Of a stretch of DNA of 64,000 nt, positions 38,424-47,717 are shown in pieces (the first letter of the stretch is position 1; every line of letters starts with the position of its first letter). A program made the position numbers and the translations under genes. Location: assembly GCF_025231525.1 (NCBI RefSeq), contig NZ_CP103057.1:806001-870000 (forward strand), written 5' to 3'. The DNA is from Sphingomonas endolithica. GTDB taxonomy: Bacteria > Pseudomonadota > Alphaproteobacteria > Sphingomonadales > Sphingomonadaceae. The notes below the pieces were generated by a model. The model was not told the origin of the DNA. It did no database searches and was given only the letters and a program-made list of their open reading frames with translations.

Positions 38424-39155
38424 TTACCAAGGGGTCGGCCCGTCCGCCTCTATGAATCCGCCCGACGGCGCGTCATCGCCCATCAGGGCGTAAGCCACCG
38501 GAACCCGCGCTCCTTCGGCGGCGCTGAGCGGCCCGGAATGGCCGTTAAGGTCGGTCGCGCAATAGCCCGGGCTGATCGAGTTCACCGCGATTGCCGTGCC
38601 GCGCAGTTCTTCCGCGAGCTGCACGGTGAGCATGTTCAACGCTGCCTTCGACGCATTGTAGCCGAGCAGCTGTGCGGCGTAATAAGGCGAGGACGTATCG
38701 CCGTTCATCGTCAGCGAGCCTAGCGCGCTGGACAGGTTGACGATACGTGCCGCAGGCGCTTGCTTGAGTAATGGCAGCATGTGCCGGGCAACGATCGCTG
38801 CGCCGATGAAGTTCGTCTCCATCACCCGCCGCAAGGCATCCGCAGTCGCAACGCTCGGCCGGCCGTCGCCGGAGTCGTTGATGCCGGCATTGTTGACCAG
38901 GATGTCGAGCCGACCATGATCCGCAGCGATCGTCGCAGCGGCGGCCGCGACACTGGCCTCGTCGCCCAGATCGATGTGCAGGAAGCTGGCCTGCATCCCT
39001 TCCGCCCACAGCTGGGCAGCAGCGGCCTCGCCACGCTGCCAGTCGCGGGCGCCGACCAGAATGTGCACGCCAGTCGCGCCGAGTTGGCGAGCGATCTCCA
39101 ACCCGATGCCCTTGTTAGCGCCCGTTACCAGCGCGATGCGCTTTGTGTCCGTCAT
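38424..39155 (-). CDS. short-chain dehydrogenase/reductase
   Basis: 243 residues from ATG 39155, chosen because AAGG lies about 6 nt upstream; ATG 39161 adds two residues. It has the classical SDR motifs TGANKGIG (11-18), NNAG (88-91), SS in VNLSSALG and the catalytic pair YNASK (Tyr166, Lys170). The pattern resembles plant/fungal carbonyl reductase-like SDRs. It is divergent from a TetR gene with 49 nt between, so probably regulated by it. Confidence 0.92.
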   Translation of the reverse strand: MTDTKRIALVTGANKGIGLEIARQLGATGVHILVGARDWQRGEAAAAQLWAEGMQASFLHIDLGDEASVAAAAATIAADHGRLDILVNNAGINDSGDGRPSVATADALRRVMETNFIGAAIVARHMLPLLKQAPAARIVNLSSALGSLTMNGDTSSPYYAAQLLGYNASKAALNMLTVQLAEELRGTAIAVNSISPGYCATDLNGHSGPLSAAEGARVPVAYALMGDDAPSGGFIEADGPTPW

Positions 39156-39204
39156 TCTCATCCTTCGTAAAAGCTTGCCTGCTTCCTGTGCAAGGATATG
39201 AAGA

Positions 39205-39888
39205 ATGATTCAGTTTGGATATTCGCTTATGCCACGTCTCGCCGCGCGCCCGCTTTCGCCCCGGAAAACGCCCATCCAGTCACGCTCTGCCGCGACGCTG
39301 GAGGCGATCTTCGAAGCCACCATTCAGGTTCTGGTGGCTGAGGGATCGAAGGAACTGACCACCACGCGCGTGGCACACCGTGCCGGGGTCTCGGTCGGGA
39401 CGCTCTACCAATACTTCCCGAACAAGCAGGCATTGTTCTACGCCGTCAACCAACGCTATCTCGGGGCCGTCGCGTCGCGGGTGGAAGAGACCTGCCTGAG
39501 ACATCACGGCGCGCCGCTGGCCGAAATGGTCGACACGCTGATCGAGGCGTACTGGCAAGCCAAGTTCGAGCGGCCCGACGTGACCCGCGCGCTGTATCGC
39601 TCGGTGGCGGATCTCGACATGGCGCCGCTGATCGGCCCTTTCACTCGCCGCGTCGATGCCGCGACCGCGGCGATGCTGGCGACCGCCCCCGGTGCCACCT
39701 TCGCCGATGTCGGCCTGACCAGCCTGACGCTGCTCACCGCCGTCTTCGGAACGGTTAAAGGCGTGTTCGAACGCGAGCTCGCCCTGCCACTTGCCCGCGG
39801 TGTGCACGAGCAACTGACGCAGATGTGCCTCGCATATCTGGAAGGTGCAAAGACACCGACGGCGGCGGACATCCCGGAGCTCGTGTGA
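39205..39888 (+). CDS. TetR-family transcriptional regulator
   Basis: 227 residues. The HTH is TTTRVAHRAGVSVGTLYQYF with NKQALFYAV, canonical TetR. AAGGA lies 8 nt before the ATG. The 49-nt divergent gap with the SDR gene contains CTTGC...GCAAG (39174-39194), a possible but weak operator. Confidence 0.92.
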   Translation: MIQFGYSLMPRLAARPLSPRKTPIQSRSAATLEAIFEATIQVLVAEGSKELTTTRVAHRAGVSVGTLYQYFPNKQALFYAVNQRYLGAVASRVEETCLRHHGAPLAEMVDTLIEAYWQAKFERPDVTRALYRSVADLDMAPLIGPFTRRVDAATAAMLATAPGATFADVGLTSLTLLTAVFGTVKGVFERELALPLARGVHEQLTQMCLAYLEGAKTPTAADIPELV

Positions 39889-39964
39889 TCGGCACAGGGA
39901 CTGGGAAGCGCTTCGAAGGTCCGTGTTGCGTCCGGACACAGCAGATTACGCGATCGAAACCGGC

Positions 39965-40222
39965 CTAAAGGCCCGCCAGATCGAGCGCGGAGGCGAGTTC
40001 GGCATCCATCGCTCCCGAATCTTTGGGCGTCAGGCGGTTCAACGCGGTTTGCAGCCGCTTCTGCGCCACCTGCAGCGCCTTGTGGCGCACCTCGCGCGTG
40101 GCATTGGTTCGCCACGATGCGCTCTCGCCCAACAAGGCCGACCATTTCGCCTCCTCTGCCGCCAGGATGGCAAGCGCGAGCCGTAGTCCATCCCGCTGGC
40201 CGCGCGCATAGTCGTCGTTCAT
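39965..40222 (-). CDS. small hypothetical protein
   Basis: 85 residues starting MNDDYARGQRDG, all helical, with repeated Ala/Arg/Leu patterns (RHKALQVAQKRLQTALNRL) that could coil. There is no signal or membrane segment, and I recognise no family. It follows a small membrane protein on the same strand with a gap of 22 nt. Confidence 0.5.
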   Translation of the reverse strand: MNDDYARGQRDGLRLALAILAAEEAKWSALLGESASWRTNATREVRHKALQVAQKRLQTALNRLTPKDSGAMDAELASALDLAGL

Positions 40223-40244
40223 TGGCGCTGCTCCATTGCGTCGA

Positions 40245-40424
40245 TCATCGACCGCGGCCGATCGCGCGCAAGGCGTAAACGGTAAAGCCGCAAACGGCGA
40301 GAGCGATGGCGAGGCCGATTGCCCCACCCCATCTTGCCCCGTGCGGACCGGCGATCAACCCGCCGCAGGTCAGACCGACCAGCGGCAGAACGAGCAGCGC
40401 CAAACACCCAATCGCAACTATCAC
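40245..40424 (-). CDS. small two-helix membrane protein, hypothetical
   Basis: A GTG at 40424 preceded by TGGAG gives 59 residues with two hydrophobic helices (IVAIGCLALLVLPLVGLTCG and GGAIGLAIALAVCGFTVYAL). The frame stays open to 40493, but those 23 residues look random. Probably co-transcribed with the 85-residue gene after it. Low certainty that it is expressed. Confidence 0.4.
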   Translation of the reverse strand: MIVAIGCLALLVLPLVGLTCGGLIAGPHGARWGGAIGLAIALAVCGFTVYALRAIGRGR

Positions 40425-40515
40425 CCATCTCCAGCATTCGTCTCGGTCAAATGCCCGCGTCTGTCGACAAACGCCGACCTGAGAGGGGCCCATAAAAGGC
40501 CCGGGGCAAGCGCCA

Positions 40516-41421
40516 TCAGCGCAGACGGGCCGCCAGGAAATCCACGAAGACCCGCACCCGCGTCGGCGTGCTGGCGCCGGCGACGAACACCGCGTGGATC
40601 AGCTCGACATCACCGGGATTGAACGCCTCCAGGATCGGAACCAGCCGGCCGTCCGCCAGCTCTGGCGCGACGCTGAACCTGCCCACCCGTGCGACGCCCA
40701 CGCCAGCGGCGGCGAGTTGACCGAGCGTCTCGCCGTTATTCGCCTCGATGTTGCCTTTCACCGACAATGCAAAGTCCTGTCCATCGCGGCGAAACGGCCA
40801 CACCGGCTCGACCCGGCGAAAGTTGAAGTTGAGGCAGTTGAAGCGGTGCAGGTCCTCTGGCGTTTGCGGCATACCGTTGACCGCGAGATAGTCGGGCGAT
40901 GCGACGATGATCCGACCGGTTTCGCCCAGCTTGCGGGCCGTAAGTGCGCTATCGGCCAGCCGCCCGAAGCGGATGGCGACATCCGCCTCCCCGCCCGCGA
41001 TATCGACCACTGCGTCGGTCAGCGCGAAATCGACCAGAATATGCGGATAAAGCGAAGCGAACTCACCCAATAGCGGGACGATGCAGAGACGGCCATGCGA
41101 CAGCGCGGCGCTGACCCGCAGCCGCCCGCGCGGCACGCCGCGATCGGCAATCTCCTGTTCCGCGTCGTCCAGATCGGCGAGAATACGGCGCGCGGCCTGC
41201 AGATAAAGCTGGCCCTCGGCGGTGAGCGACAGCGCGCGGGTGGAGCGCAGCAACAGGCGCACGCCAAGCCGCCCCTCGATCCGGTCTAACGCACGGCTCA
41301 CCGCCGAGGGGCTCATCTCGAGCATCCGCGCCGCGGCGGAGAAGCTGCCCTGCTCCACCACTGCCGCGAACAGCGCAAGCGCCCGCGCGCGATCGGCTCC
41401 ACCACTCGGCTTTGCGTCCAT
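40516..41421 (-). CDS. LysR-family transcriptional regulator
   Basis: 301 residues with the HTH FSAAARMLEMSPSAVSRALD and LLRSTRALSLTAEGQLYL, followed by an effector domain like the DsdC/CrgA-type group. It is divergent from an aldo/keto reductase gene across 86 nt. Confidence 0.92.
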   Translation of the reverse strand: MDAKPSGGADRARALALFAAVVEQGSFSAAARMLEMSPSAVSRALDRIEGRLGVRLLLRSTRALSLTAEGQLYLQAARRILADLDDAEQEIADRGVPRGRLRVSAALSHGRLCIVPLLGEFASLYPHILVDFALTDAVVDIAGGEADVAIRFGRLADSALTARKLGETGRIIVASPDYLAVNGMPQTPEDLHRFNCLNFNFRRVEPVWPFRRDGQDFALSVKGNIEANNGETLGQLAAAGVGVARVGRFSVAPELADGRLVPILEAFNPGDVELIHAVFVAGASTPTRVRVFVDFLAARLR

Positions 41422-41507
41422 GACATAGATCCTCTGCGGCGTGCCCGGCTAATCTACATCGGTTCTACCGTCCATCTATGCGCAAGAATAGCAAAGGACG
41501 ATCGACC

Positions 41508-42542
41508 ATGGATTATCGCCAACTTGGATCCTCAGGCCTGCGGGTGCCTGCACTCAGCTTCGGCACCGGCACCTTCGGCGGCCAGGGACCGTTGTTCAGC
41601 GCTTGGGGGCGAAGCGATGCAGCCGAAGCGCGGCGGCTGATCGATATCTGCCTCGATGCCGGGGTGACGCTGTTCGATACAGCAGATGTCTATTCCGGCG
41701 GCGCGTCCGAGAAGATCCTGGGCGAAGCGGTCCGGGGCCGACGCGACGCTGTGCTGATCTCGACCAAGACGGGGTTGCCGATGGGCGACGGCCCGCAAGA
41801 TTGGGGCACATCCCGTGCCCGGCTATTGCATTCGGTGGACGATGCGCTGGCGCGGCTCGGCACCGATTATATCGACCTGCTGCAACTCCACGCGCTGGAT
41901 TCGCATACCCCGCCCGAAGAGCTGATGGGCACGCTCGACCGGCTGATCGCCGCTGGCAAGGTTCGCTATGCCGGGGTGTCCAACTATCCGGGCTGGCAAC
42001 TGATGAAGGCGCAGGCGATCGCCGACCGCCATGGTTGGCCACGGCTCGTCGCGCACCAGGTGTATTACTCGCTGATCAGCCGTGCCTATGAGGCCGATCT
42101 GATGCCGCTCGGCGCCGATCAGGTCATCGGCGCGCTCGTCTGGAGTCCGCTCGGTTGGGGACGGCTGACCGGCAAGATCGGTCGCGATCGCCCGATCCCG
42201 TCCGGCAGCCGCCTGCACGACACCGAACAGTTTGCCCCGCCGGTCGAGGAAGAGTCACTCTACCGCGTGATCGACGCGCTCGAAGCGGTGGCAACTGAGA
42301 CGGGCAAGACCGTGCCACAAATCGCCATCAACTGGTTGTTGCGACGGCCGACCGTCTCCTCGGTCATCATCGGCGCACGCAACGAAGAGCAATTGCGCCA
42401 GAACCTCGGCGCCGTCGGCTGGTCGCTGACGGCAGAGCAGATCGCGGCGCTCGATGCCGCAAGCGCGGTATTGCCACCCTATCCGCATACCCCCTACCGC
42501 CAGCAGGAAGGCTTCGCCCGCCTCGATCCGGCGCTGGTTTGA
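41508..42542 (+). CDS. aldo/keto reductase (MFS-linked)
   Basis: 344 residues from ATG 41508 (AAAGGA upstream). The tetrad is Asp57, Tyr62, Lys87, His128 (LFDTADVYSGG, LISTKTGLP, LLQLHAL). The length and GSSGLRVPALSFGTGTFGG start match the AKR group acting on quinone-like or methylglyoxal-type carbonyls. The MFS gene starts 13 nt later, so they form an operon facing the LysR gene. Confidence 0.92.
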   Translation: MDYRQLGSSGLRVPALSFGTGTFGGQGPLFSAWGRSDAAEARRLIDICLDAGVTLFDTADVYSGGASEKILGEAVRGRRDAVLISTKTGLPMGDGPQDWGTSRARLLHSVDDALARLGTDYIDLLQLHALDSHTPPEELMGTLDRLIAAGKVRYAGVSNYPGWQLMKAQAIADRHGWPRLVAHQVYYSLISRAYEADLMPLGADQVIGALVWSPLGWGRLTGKIGRDRPIPSGSRLHDTEQFAPPVEEESLYRVIDALEAVATETGKTVPQIAINWLLRRPTVSSVIIGARNEEQLRQNLGAVGWSLTAEQIAALDAASAVLPPYPHTPYRQQEGFARLDPALV

Positions 42543-42555
42543 GGAGACGAAGGTC

Positions 42556-43716
42556 ATGAAGCTTAATCTGGGGCTGTTCGCCCTCTCCGTCGGCGCGTTC
42601 GGCATCGGCGTCACCGAATTCGCGCCGATGGGGCTGTTACCGGTGATCGCTACGGATCTCGGCGTGTCGATCCCTGCGGCAGGCCTGCTCATCAGCGCCT
42701 ATGCGCTCGGGGTGATGATGGGCGCGCCGCTGATGACGCTGACCACTGGCCGGGTGCCGCGGCGCTTGCTGCTGATCGGGCTCGCCGGCATCTTCACGAT
42801 CGGCAATCTGCTTGCCGCAGTTTCGCACAGCTATGCCATGCTGATGGCGGCCCGCATCCTCACCTCCTTCAACCATGGCGCCTTTTTCGGCGTGGGATCG
42901 ATCGTCGCTGCCAGCCTGGTGCCGCCGCAGCGCCGCGCCAGCGCGGTCGCCGCGATGTTCATGGGGCTGACGATCGCCAATGTCGTCGGCGTGCCGCTGG
43001 CGACCTGGGCTGGCGAGCATCTCGGCTGGCGCGTGTCGTTCTGGGGAATTGCCGGGCTCGGCGTGGTGACGATGATCGCGCTCCGGCTGACGCTGCCCCC
43101 GCTGCCGGCCCCCACCGATGGCAATGCGATGGCGGAGCTGCGCGTGCTGACGCGTGGCAAGGTGCTCGGCGCGCTGGCGCTCACCGTGCTGGGGTCGAGC
43201 GCGATGTTCACTGTCTTCACCTACATCACGCCGATCCTGCGCGAGACGACCCATGCCTCGCTCGGCTTCATCACCGCGATGCTGGTCCTTTATGGCCTTG
43301 GCCTGACCGCCGGCAACTGGATCGGCGGCAAGTTTGCCGATCGCTCGGTCGATCGCACCTTGATCGTGACGCTTGCATCGCTGTCGGCGATCCTGGTTGC
43401 CTTCGCATTGCTGATGGGTCACGCCGCGCCGACCGCGGTTTTGGTATTCCTATGGGGTGTGGCCAGCTTCGCCTTGGTGCCACCGCTCCAGGTCCGCGTC
43501 ATGACTGCTGCCGCAGACGCGCCGAACCTGGCGTCCGCCGTGAATATTGGCGCGTTCAACCTTGGCAACGCCATCGGCGCGGCATTGGGTGGCGCCGTCA
43601 TCGCCGACGGGCTGGGCTACCCGGCTGTCGCCTTCGCGGGAGCGGCGACGTCTGCGCTGGGGCTGGCCGCGATCGTCCTCGTCAGCCGACGCTCCGCGAC
43701 GCCGGTACCAGCATAG
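42556..43716 (+). CDS. MFS transporter, DHA1 (AraJ/sugar-efflux-like)
   Basis: 386 residues, 12 hydrophobic segments, starting MKLNLGLFALSVGAFGIGVT with AGGAG upstream. TEFAPMGLLPVIATDLGVSI is the AraJ/YdhP-type signature. It probably exports a small metabolite or drug. Operon with the aldo/keto reductase, so substrate and enzyme product may be related. Confidence 0.9.
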   Translation: MKLNLGLFALSVGAFGIGVTEFAPMGLLPVIATDLGVSIPAAGLLISAYALGVMMGAPLMTLTTGRVPRRLLLIGLAGIFTIGNLLAAVSHSYAMLMAARILTSFNHGAFFGVGSIVAASLVPPQRRASAVAAMFMGLTIANVVGVPLATWAGEHLGWRVSFWGIAGLGVVTMIALRLTLPPLPAPTDGNAMAELRVLTRGKVLGALALTVLGSSAMFTVFTYITPILRETTHASLGFITAMLVLYGLGLTAGNWIGGKFADRSVDRTLIVTLASLSAILVAFALLMGHAAPTAVLVFLWGVASFALVPPLQVRVMTAAADAPNLASAVNIGAFNLGNAIGAALGGAVIADGLGYPAVAFAGAATSALGLAAIVLVSRRSATPVPA

Positions 43717-43755
43717 CCGACATGCTTCATGCGTTTGTGGGGAAGCGGTCTCCAT

Positions 43756-43786
43756 AGTCCGGGCGGGCAACAAGCCCGCCCGGACT
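43756..43786. terminator. strong bidirectional hairpin terminator
   Basis: A perfect 13-bp GC-rich stem (AGTCCGGGCGGGC, 43756-43768, with its complement 43774-43786) and loop AACAA lie between the convergent MFS and molybdenum-subunit genes. Confidence 0.85.
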
Positions 43787-43869
43787 GAGCACCGCGCCTT
43801 CGCTGGCAGCACCCGGCGTCCGACAATCATTCAACCTTTTTTCCCGACTTGGTCTTGGATGCGATAGCT

Positions 43870-46182
43870 TTAGAGCAGCTTGTCGAGCGTGATCGGAAGG
43901 TCACGCACGCGCTTACCGGTCGCGTTGAACACCGCGTTCGCCACTGCAGCTCCCACGCCCGTAATGCCGATCTCGCCGATCCCGCGCGCGCCCAACGGCG
44001 AGCGTGGGTCAGGGATGCCGGTCCAGATCACGTCGATCTCCGGCACATCCATGTGCGAGGGAACATGATAATCGGCGAGCGTCGGGTTCATGATCCGGCC
44101 GGTGCGCTCGTCGAACAGCGTTTCTTCGGTCAGCGCGAGGCCGAGTCCCATGATCATGCCGCCACGGAACTGGCTCGCGGCGGTGCGCGGATTGAGGATC
44201 GTGCCGCAATCGAACGAACCGAGCAGCCGATCGACCCTGACCTCGCCGGTCACGTCGCTCACGCGCAGCTCACAGAAGATCGCCGCCGTGCTGTGCATCG
44301 CGAACTTGAGCACTTCGAGCGGCGCCGTTCCCGAGGCGGTAACGCTGACCTCGTCGCGGTTGGCGCGCGACAGGATCGAGGCGAAGGTCTCGTGCCGGCT
44401 CGGCTCCGCGGCGCTGGCGAGCCCCTCCTGCCCCAAGCGGATTTCGCCCGCCCGCAGCCCGGCGAGCGGGCTGTCGTTGCCGGCCAGGCGCAACAGCTCG
44501 GTCGGAAGCTTCTCCGCCGCCGCGAGGATTGCGCCGGCAATCGAGACGGTCTGGCCCGATCCGCCTGCCATCGGCGCGGCTGGCAGTGCCGAGTCGCCGA
44601 TCTCGATCGATACGGCGGCAAGCGGCAGGCCGAGCCGGTCGGCCACCTGCTGCGCCACCACGGTCGCGGTGCCCATTCCCATCTCCTGACCCGAGCAAGC
44701 GAGGCTGGCGGTGCCGTCGCGGCGAACCGTGAGGCGAACGGCAGCGCCAGGCATCCGCATGTAGGGAAAACTACCGCTGCCGCAGCCCATGCCGATCCGC
44801 CATTCACCGTCGCGCCGCCCGCCCGGCGTTTGCGAGCGGTGTTCCCAGCCGAAACGAGCGGCACCGTCGCGCCACGATCTGTCCGGCGCATGCTGCGAGA
44901 AGGGCGCACCGCTGATCGGGTGTTTGTCGGGCAGGTTGCGGAGGCGCAGCTCGATCGGATCGAGCGCCAGCGCGTGGGCCAGTTCGTCGACCGCGCTTTC
45001 GAGCGCGAAGGTGCCGACCGCCTCGCCGGGGGCGCGCATGAACGTGTTGGGCACCACGGCAAGATCGATGTGCCGCTGCAGAATCTCGAAACTCTTCGAG
45101 CGGTAGGCGGCGCGCGTGCCCAGCGTATAGGCCTCCGGCGACGCACTATAGGGCGGCATCACTGACCAGCCGTCGTGCAGCAACGCGGTGAAACGGCCGT
45201 CGGCGTCGGCGCCGATGGCGACGCGCTGCTCGGTCGGGCTGCGGCCGCCGATGATCCGGTAGACGCCTTCACGGGTGAGCTGGAGCCTTAGCGGCCGGCC
45301 GATCATCCGCGCGATGGCAACGGCGACGACCTGATGATCCCAGAACCCCTTCCCGCCGAACCCGCCCCCGACGAACGGCGAGAGGATGCGGACCTGCTCG
45401 CGCTTCAGCCCGAACAGCTTGGCCAAGGTCGCCGCCTCCGCCGCGATCATCTGCGTGGTGTCGTGGACGGTGAGGTCGTCGTCGGCCCAAGCGACCGTCA
45501 GCGCGTGCAGCTCGATCGCATTGTGGTTCTGCCACGGCGTGCGGTAGAGGTTATCGACCTTGTGCGGCCCGCGGGCCAGTTCGCGCTCGGCGCGCCCGAG
45601 CGACACATGGTTGCGCTCGATCAGCAGCGACGGGATCACGCGCGCGTCCGCCTTGGCGTCCTCGAAGCGCGTCTCGGCCGGCGCCGCGTCATAGTCGATC
45701 GCGATCAGCGACGCGGCATGATCGGCCTGCTCCTGCGTCTCCGCGACCACCGCTGCGACGATCTGACCGTTATAATGCACCTGATCGTCCTGCAGGATCG
45801 GCAGGTTGCTGTTACCGATGGCGGTCAGGTCCGACATCGAGATCAGCGCCGGGCTGGCGATCCGCGGCATGTTGCGATGCGTGACGACAAGCAGAACGCC
45901 CGGTGCCGCTTCCGCCGCCGCCGTATCGAGATGCCTGATCCGGCCCCGCGTGATCGTGGCGTGCACCAGTGCGGTATAACAGAGGTCGTCCATCGCGACT
46001 TCGGCCGAGAAGCGCGCCAGCCCCTGTACCTTGATCTCGCCATCGACGCGCGGCGCCTGCCGCCCGATCTCGCCGCGCCGCCCGATCAGCGGGTCCGGGG
46101 TGCCACCGGGCAGCCACTGCGCCGGCACCCAGCTGAGCGCGCCGCGCACCGAGCCGACGAGGATGTTCTGGACCCGGCTCAT
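43870..46182 (-). CDS. molybdenum cofactor-binding subunit of a PaoC-like aldehyde oxidoreductase
   Basis: 770 residues from the ATG at 46182, which overlaps the FAD-subunit stop. It contains the xanthine-oxidase-family a/b hammerhead domain (about 45-160) and molybdopterin-binding domains; the base Glu737 lies in LGARGIGEIGITG and substrate-channel motifs FVGGGFGGKGFWDHQ and RAPGEAVGTFALES are present. The subunit oxidises aldehydes or aromatic heterocycles by hydroxylation with water. It carries no signal peptide. Last gene of the operon. Confidence 0.9.
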   Translation of the reverse strand: MSRVQNILVGSVRGALSWVPAQWLPGGTPDPLIGRRGEIGRQAPRVDGEIKVQGLARFSAEVAMDDLCYTALVHATITRGRIRHLDTAAAEAAPGVLLVVTHRNMPRIASPALISMSDLTAIGNSNLPILQDDQVHYNGQIVAAVVAETQEQADHAASLIAIDYDAAPAETRFEDAKADARVIPSLLIERNHVSLGRAERELARGPHKVDNLYRTPWQNHNAIELHALTVAWADDDLTVHDTTQMIAAEAATLAKLFGLKREQVRILSPFVGGGFGGKGFWDHQVVAVAIARMIGRPLRLQLTREGVYRIIGGRSPTEQRVAIGADADGRFTALLHDGWSVMPPYSASPEAYTLGTRAAYRSKSFEILQRHIDLAVVPNTFMRAPGEAVGTFALESAVDELAHALALDPIELRLRNLPDKHPISGAPFSQHAPDRSWRDGAARFGWEHRSQTPGGRRDGEWRIGMGCGSGSFPYMRMPGAAVRLTVRRDGTASLACSGQEMGMGTATVVAQQVADRLGLPLAAVSIEIGDSALPAAPMAGGSGQTVSIAGAILAAAEKLPTELLRLAGNDSPLAGLRAGEIRLGQEGLASAAEPSRHETFASILSRANRDEVSVTASGTAPLEVLKFAMHSTAAIFCELRVSDVTGEVRVDRLLGSFDCGTILNPRTAASQFRGGMIMGLGLALTEETLFDERTGRIMNPTLADYHVPSHMDVPEIDVIWTGIPDPRSPLGARGIGEIGITGVGAAVANAVFNATGKRVRDLPITLDKLL

Positions 46183-47165
46183 GCGCGCTCTCCGCTCAGT
46201 TCGGTCAGCACCGCCGCCAGCGTTCGCGTCGCCAACGGTACCTTGAAGGCATTGCTCGGCAGCGGTGCCGCGTCGGCGAACTCTGCCTCGGCCGCACGCG
46301 CGAACGCCTCGGCGTTCGCCGGGCCGCCGCGCAGCACCGCTTCCGCCCGCAAGGCCCGCCACGGCTTGGCGGCAACGCCGCCGAGCGCGATGCGCACGTT
46401 GACGATCCGATCGCCCTCCAGCGCCAGCCCGGCCGCGACCGATACGAGGGCAAAGGCGTAACTCGCCCGGTCGCGCACCTTGCGGTACGTAGAGCGCGCC
46501 GCAACGTCCGAGAGCGGCAATTCTATGGCAACGATCACCTCGCCCGGCGCCAGGATCGTCTCGATGTCAGGGCGATCGCCCGGCAGTTGATGGAAATCGA
46601 GCAATGGCAGAATGCGCACACCAGCGGCGCTCGCCAGATGAAGCCGCGCATCCAGCGCCGCCAGCGCAACCGCCATATCCGAGGGATGGGTCGCGATGCA
46701 CGATGGCGATGCGCCCAGGATCGCATGGTAGCGGGTGAACCCGCCTTGCGCGTCGCAGCCGCTGCCGGGGACGCGCTTGTTGCACTTCGATCCGGCCGCA
46801 TCGGCGAAATACAGGCATCGCGTCCGCTGGAGCAGGTTGCCACCGACCGTCGCCATGTTGCGGATCTGCGCCGAGGCGCCGCCGAGTATTGCTCGCGCCA
46901 GCATCGGATAGCGTGTGCGTACCAACGGGTGCGCAGCGACGGCGGCGTTGCGTGCCGCAGCACCAATGACAAGGCTGCCGTCGGCCGCTTCCTCGATCAG
47001 CGACGACAGGCCGGACACATCCACCAGCACCGCCGGCTGTTCGACGCCCTTGCGCATCAGGTCGACCAGGTTGGTCCCGCCGCCAAGCAGCCGATGGCCA
47101 TCCAGTGCGCCGAGCCGGACCGCATCTGCCGCGCTGCCGACGCGGTGATAGGAGACCGGCGTCAT
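46179..47165 (-). CDS. FAD/[4Fe-4S] subunit, PaoB (YagS)-like
   Basis: 328 residues. The FAD-binding site is GGGTNLVDLM (28-37) and ATVGGNLLQRTRC (105-117). Cys117, Cys128, Cys137 and Cys156 (RTRCLYF, SKCNKRVPGSGC, SPSCIATH) match the extra [4Fe-4S] cluster of E. coli PaoB, absent from ordinary xanthine dehydrogenase medium subunits. It passes electrons from the 2Fe-2S subunit to the acceptor. It overlaps both neighbours by 4 nt. Confidence 0.9.
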   Translation of the reverse strand: MTPVSYHRVGSAADAVRLGALDGHRLLGGGTNLVDLMRKGVEQPAVLVDVSGLSSLIEEAADGSLVIGAAARNAAVAAHPLVRTRYPMLARAILGGASAQIRNMATVGGNLLQRTRCLYFADAAGSKCNKRVPGSGCDAQGGFTRYHAILGASPSCIATHPSDMAVALAALDARLHLASAAGVRILPLLDFHQLPGDRPDIETILAPGEVIVAIELPLSDVAARSTYRKVRDRASYAFALVSVAAGLALEGDRIVNVRIALGGVAAKPWRALRAEAVLRGGPANAEAFARAAEAEFADAAPLPSNAFKVPLATRTLAAVLTELSGERA

Positions 47166-47662
47166 GCCGCACGCTCCGCAGCGACGGCCATGATCGCGTC
47201 GACGATACCGTTATGCGCACCACATCGACACAGATTGCCGCTCATCCGCTCGCGCACCTCGTCGCGCGACAAGGTGACCGGTCCCGACAGATCGCGCGTG
47301 ATGTAGCTCGGCACGCCTGCCTCGATCTCGTCCAGCATCGCCGATGCCGCACAGATCTGGCCCGGTGTGCAATAGCCGCATTGCAGGCCGTCATGCTCCA
47401 GAAACGCCACCTGAAGCGGGCTCAGTGCGTCGGCGCCGAGCCCCTCGATCGTGGTCACTGCGCGGCCGTCGACCTGTGCGGCGAGCGTCAGGCAAGATAG
47501 GACCCGCTCCCCGTCGAGCAAAACGGTGCACGCGCCGCACGCGCCCTGATTGCAGCCGACCTTGGTGCCCGTCAGGTGCAGCCGGTCGCGAAGCAGGTCG
47601 AGGAGCGACACGCGCGCGTCATCCGGCGGTGCGACGTCGGTTCCGTTGATCCTGATTGCCAT
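47162..47662 (-). CDS. [2Fe-2S] subunit, PaoA (YagT)-like but without Tat signal
   Basis: 166 residues from ATG 47662, with GGGAGCGG upstream. Two [2Fe-2S] sites are visible: Cys37/42/45/57 (GCNQGACGACTV, LSC) and Cys95/98/145/147 (LQCGYCTPGQ, LCRCGAHNG). PaoA of E. coli has a long Tat leader exporting the complex. Here the protein begins directly with MAIRINGTDV, so the enzyme should stay in the cytoplasm. First gene of the three-gene operon. Confidence 0.92.
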   Translation of the reverse strand: MAIRINGTDVAPPDDARVSLLDLLRDRLHLTGTKVGCNQGACGACTVLLDGERVLSCLTLAAQVDGRAVTTIEGLGADALSPLQVAFLEHDGLQCGYCTPGQICAASAMLDEIEAGVPSYITRDLSGPVTLSRDEVRERMSGNLCRCGAHNGIVDAIMAVAAERAA

Positions 47663-47689
47663 AATCCGCTCCCGACACTGCATGCGAGC

Positions 47690-47717
47690 ATATTACAACG
47701 AACTTCGTACTATTCAA
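47690..47717 (-). promoter_or_regulatory. sigma-70 promoter with operator palindrome for the aldehyde oxidoreductase operon
   Basis: On the minus strand TTGAAT (47717-47712) and TAATAT (47695-47690) are spaced by 16 nt, with the ATG about 28 nt beyond. The palindrome ACGAA-C-TTCGT (47698-47708) lies inside the spacer, where a repressor would block polymerase. The -35 box overlaps the end of the MarR gene, the likely repressor. Confidence 0.5.
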
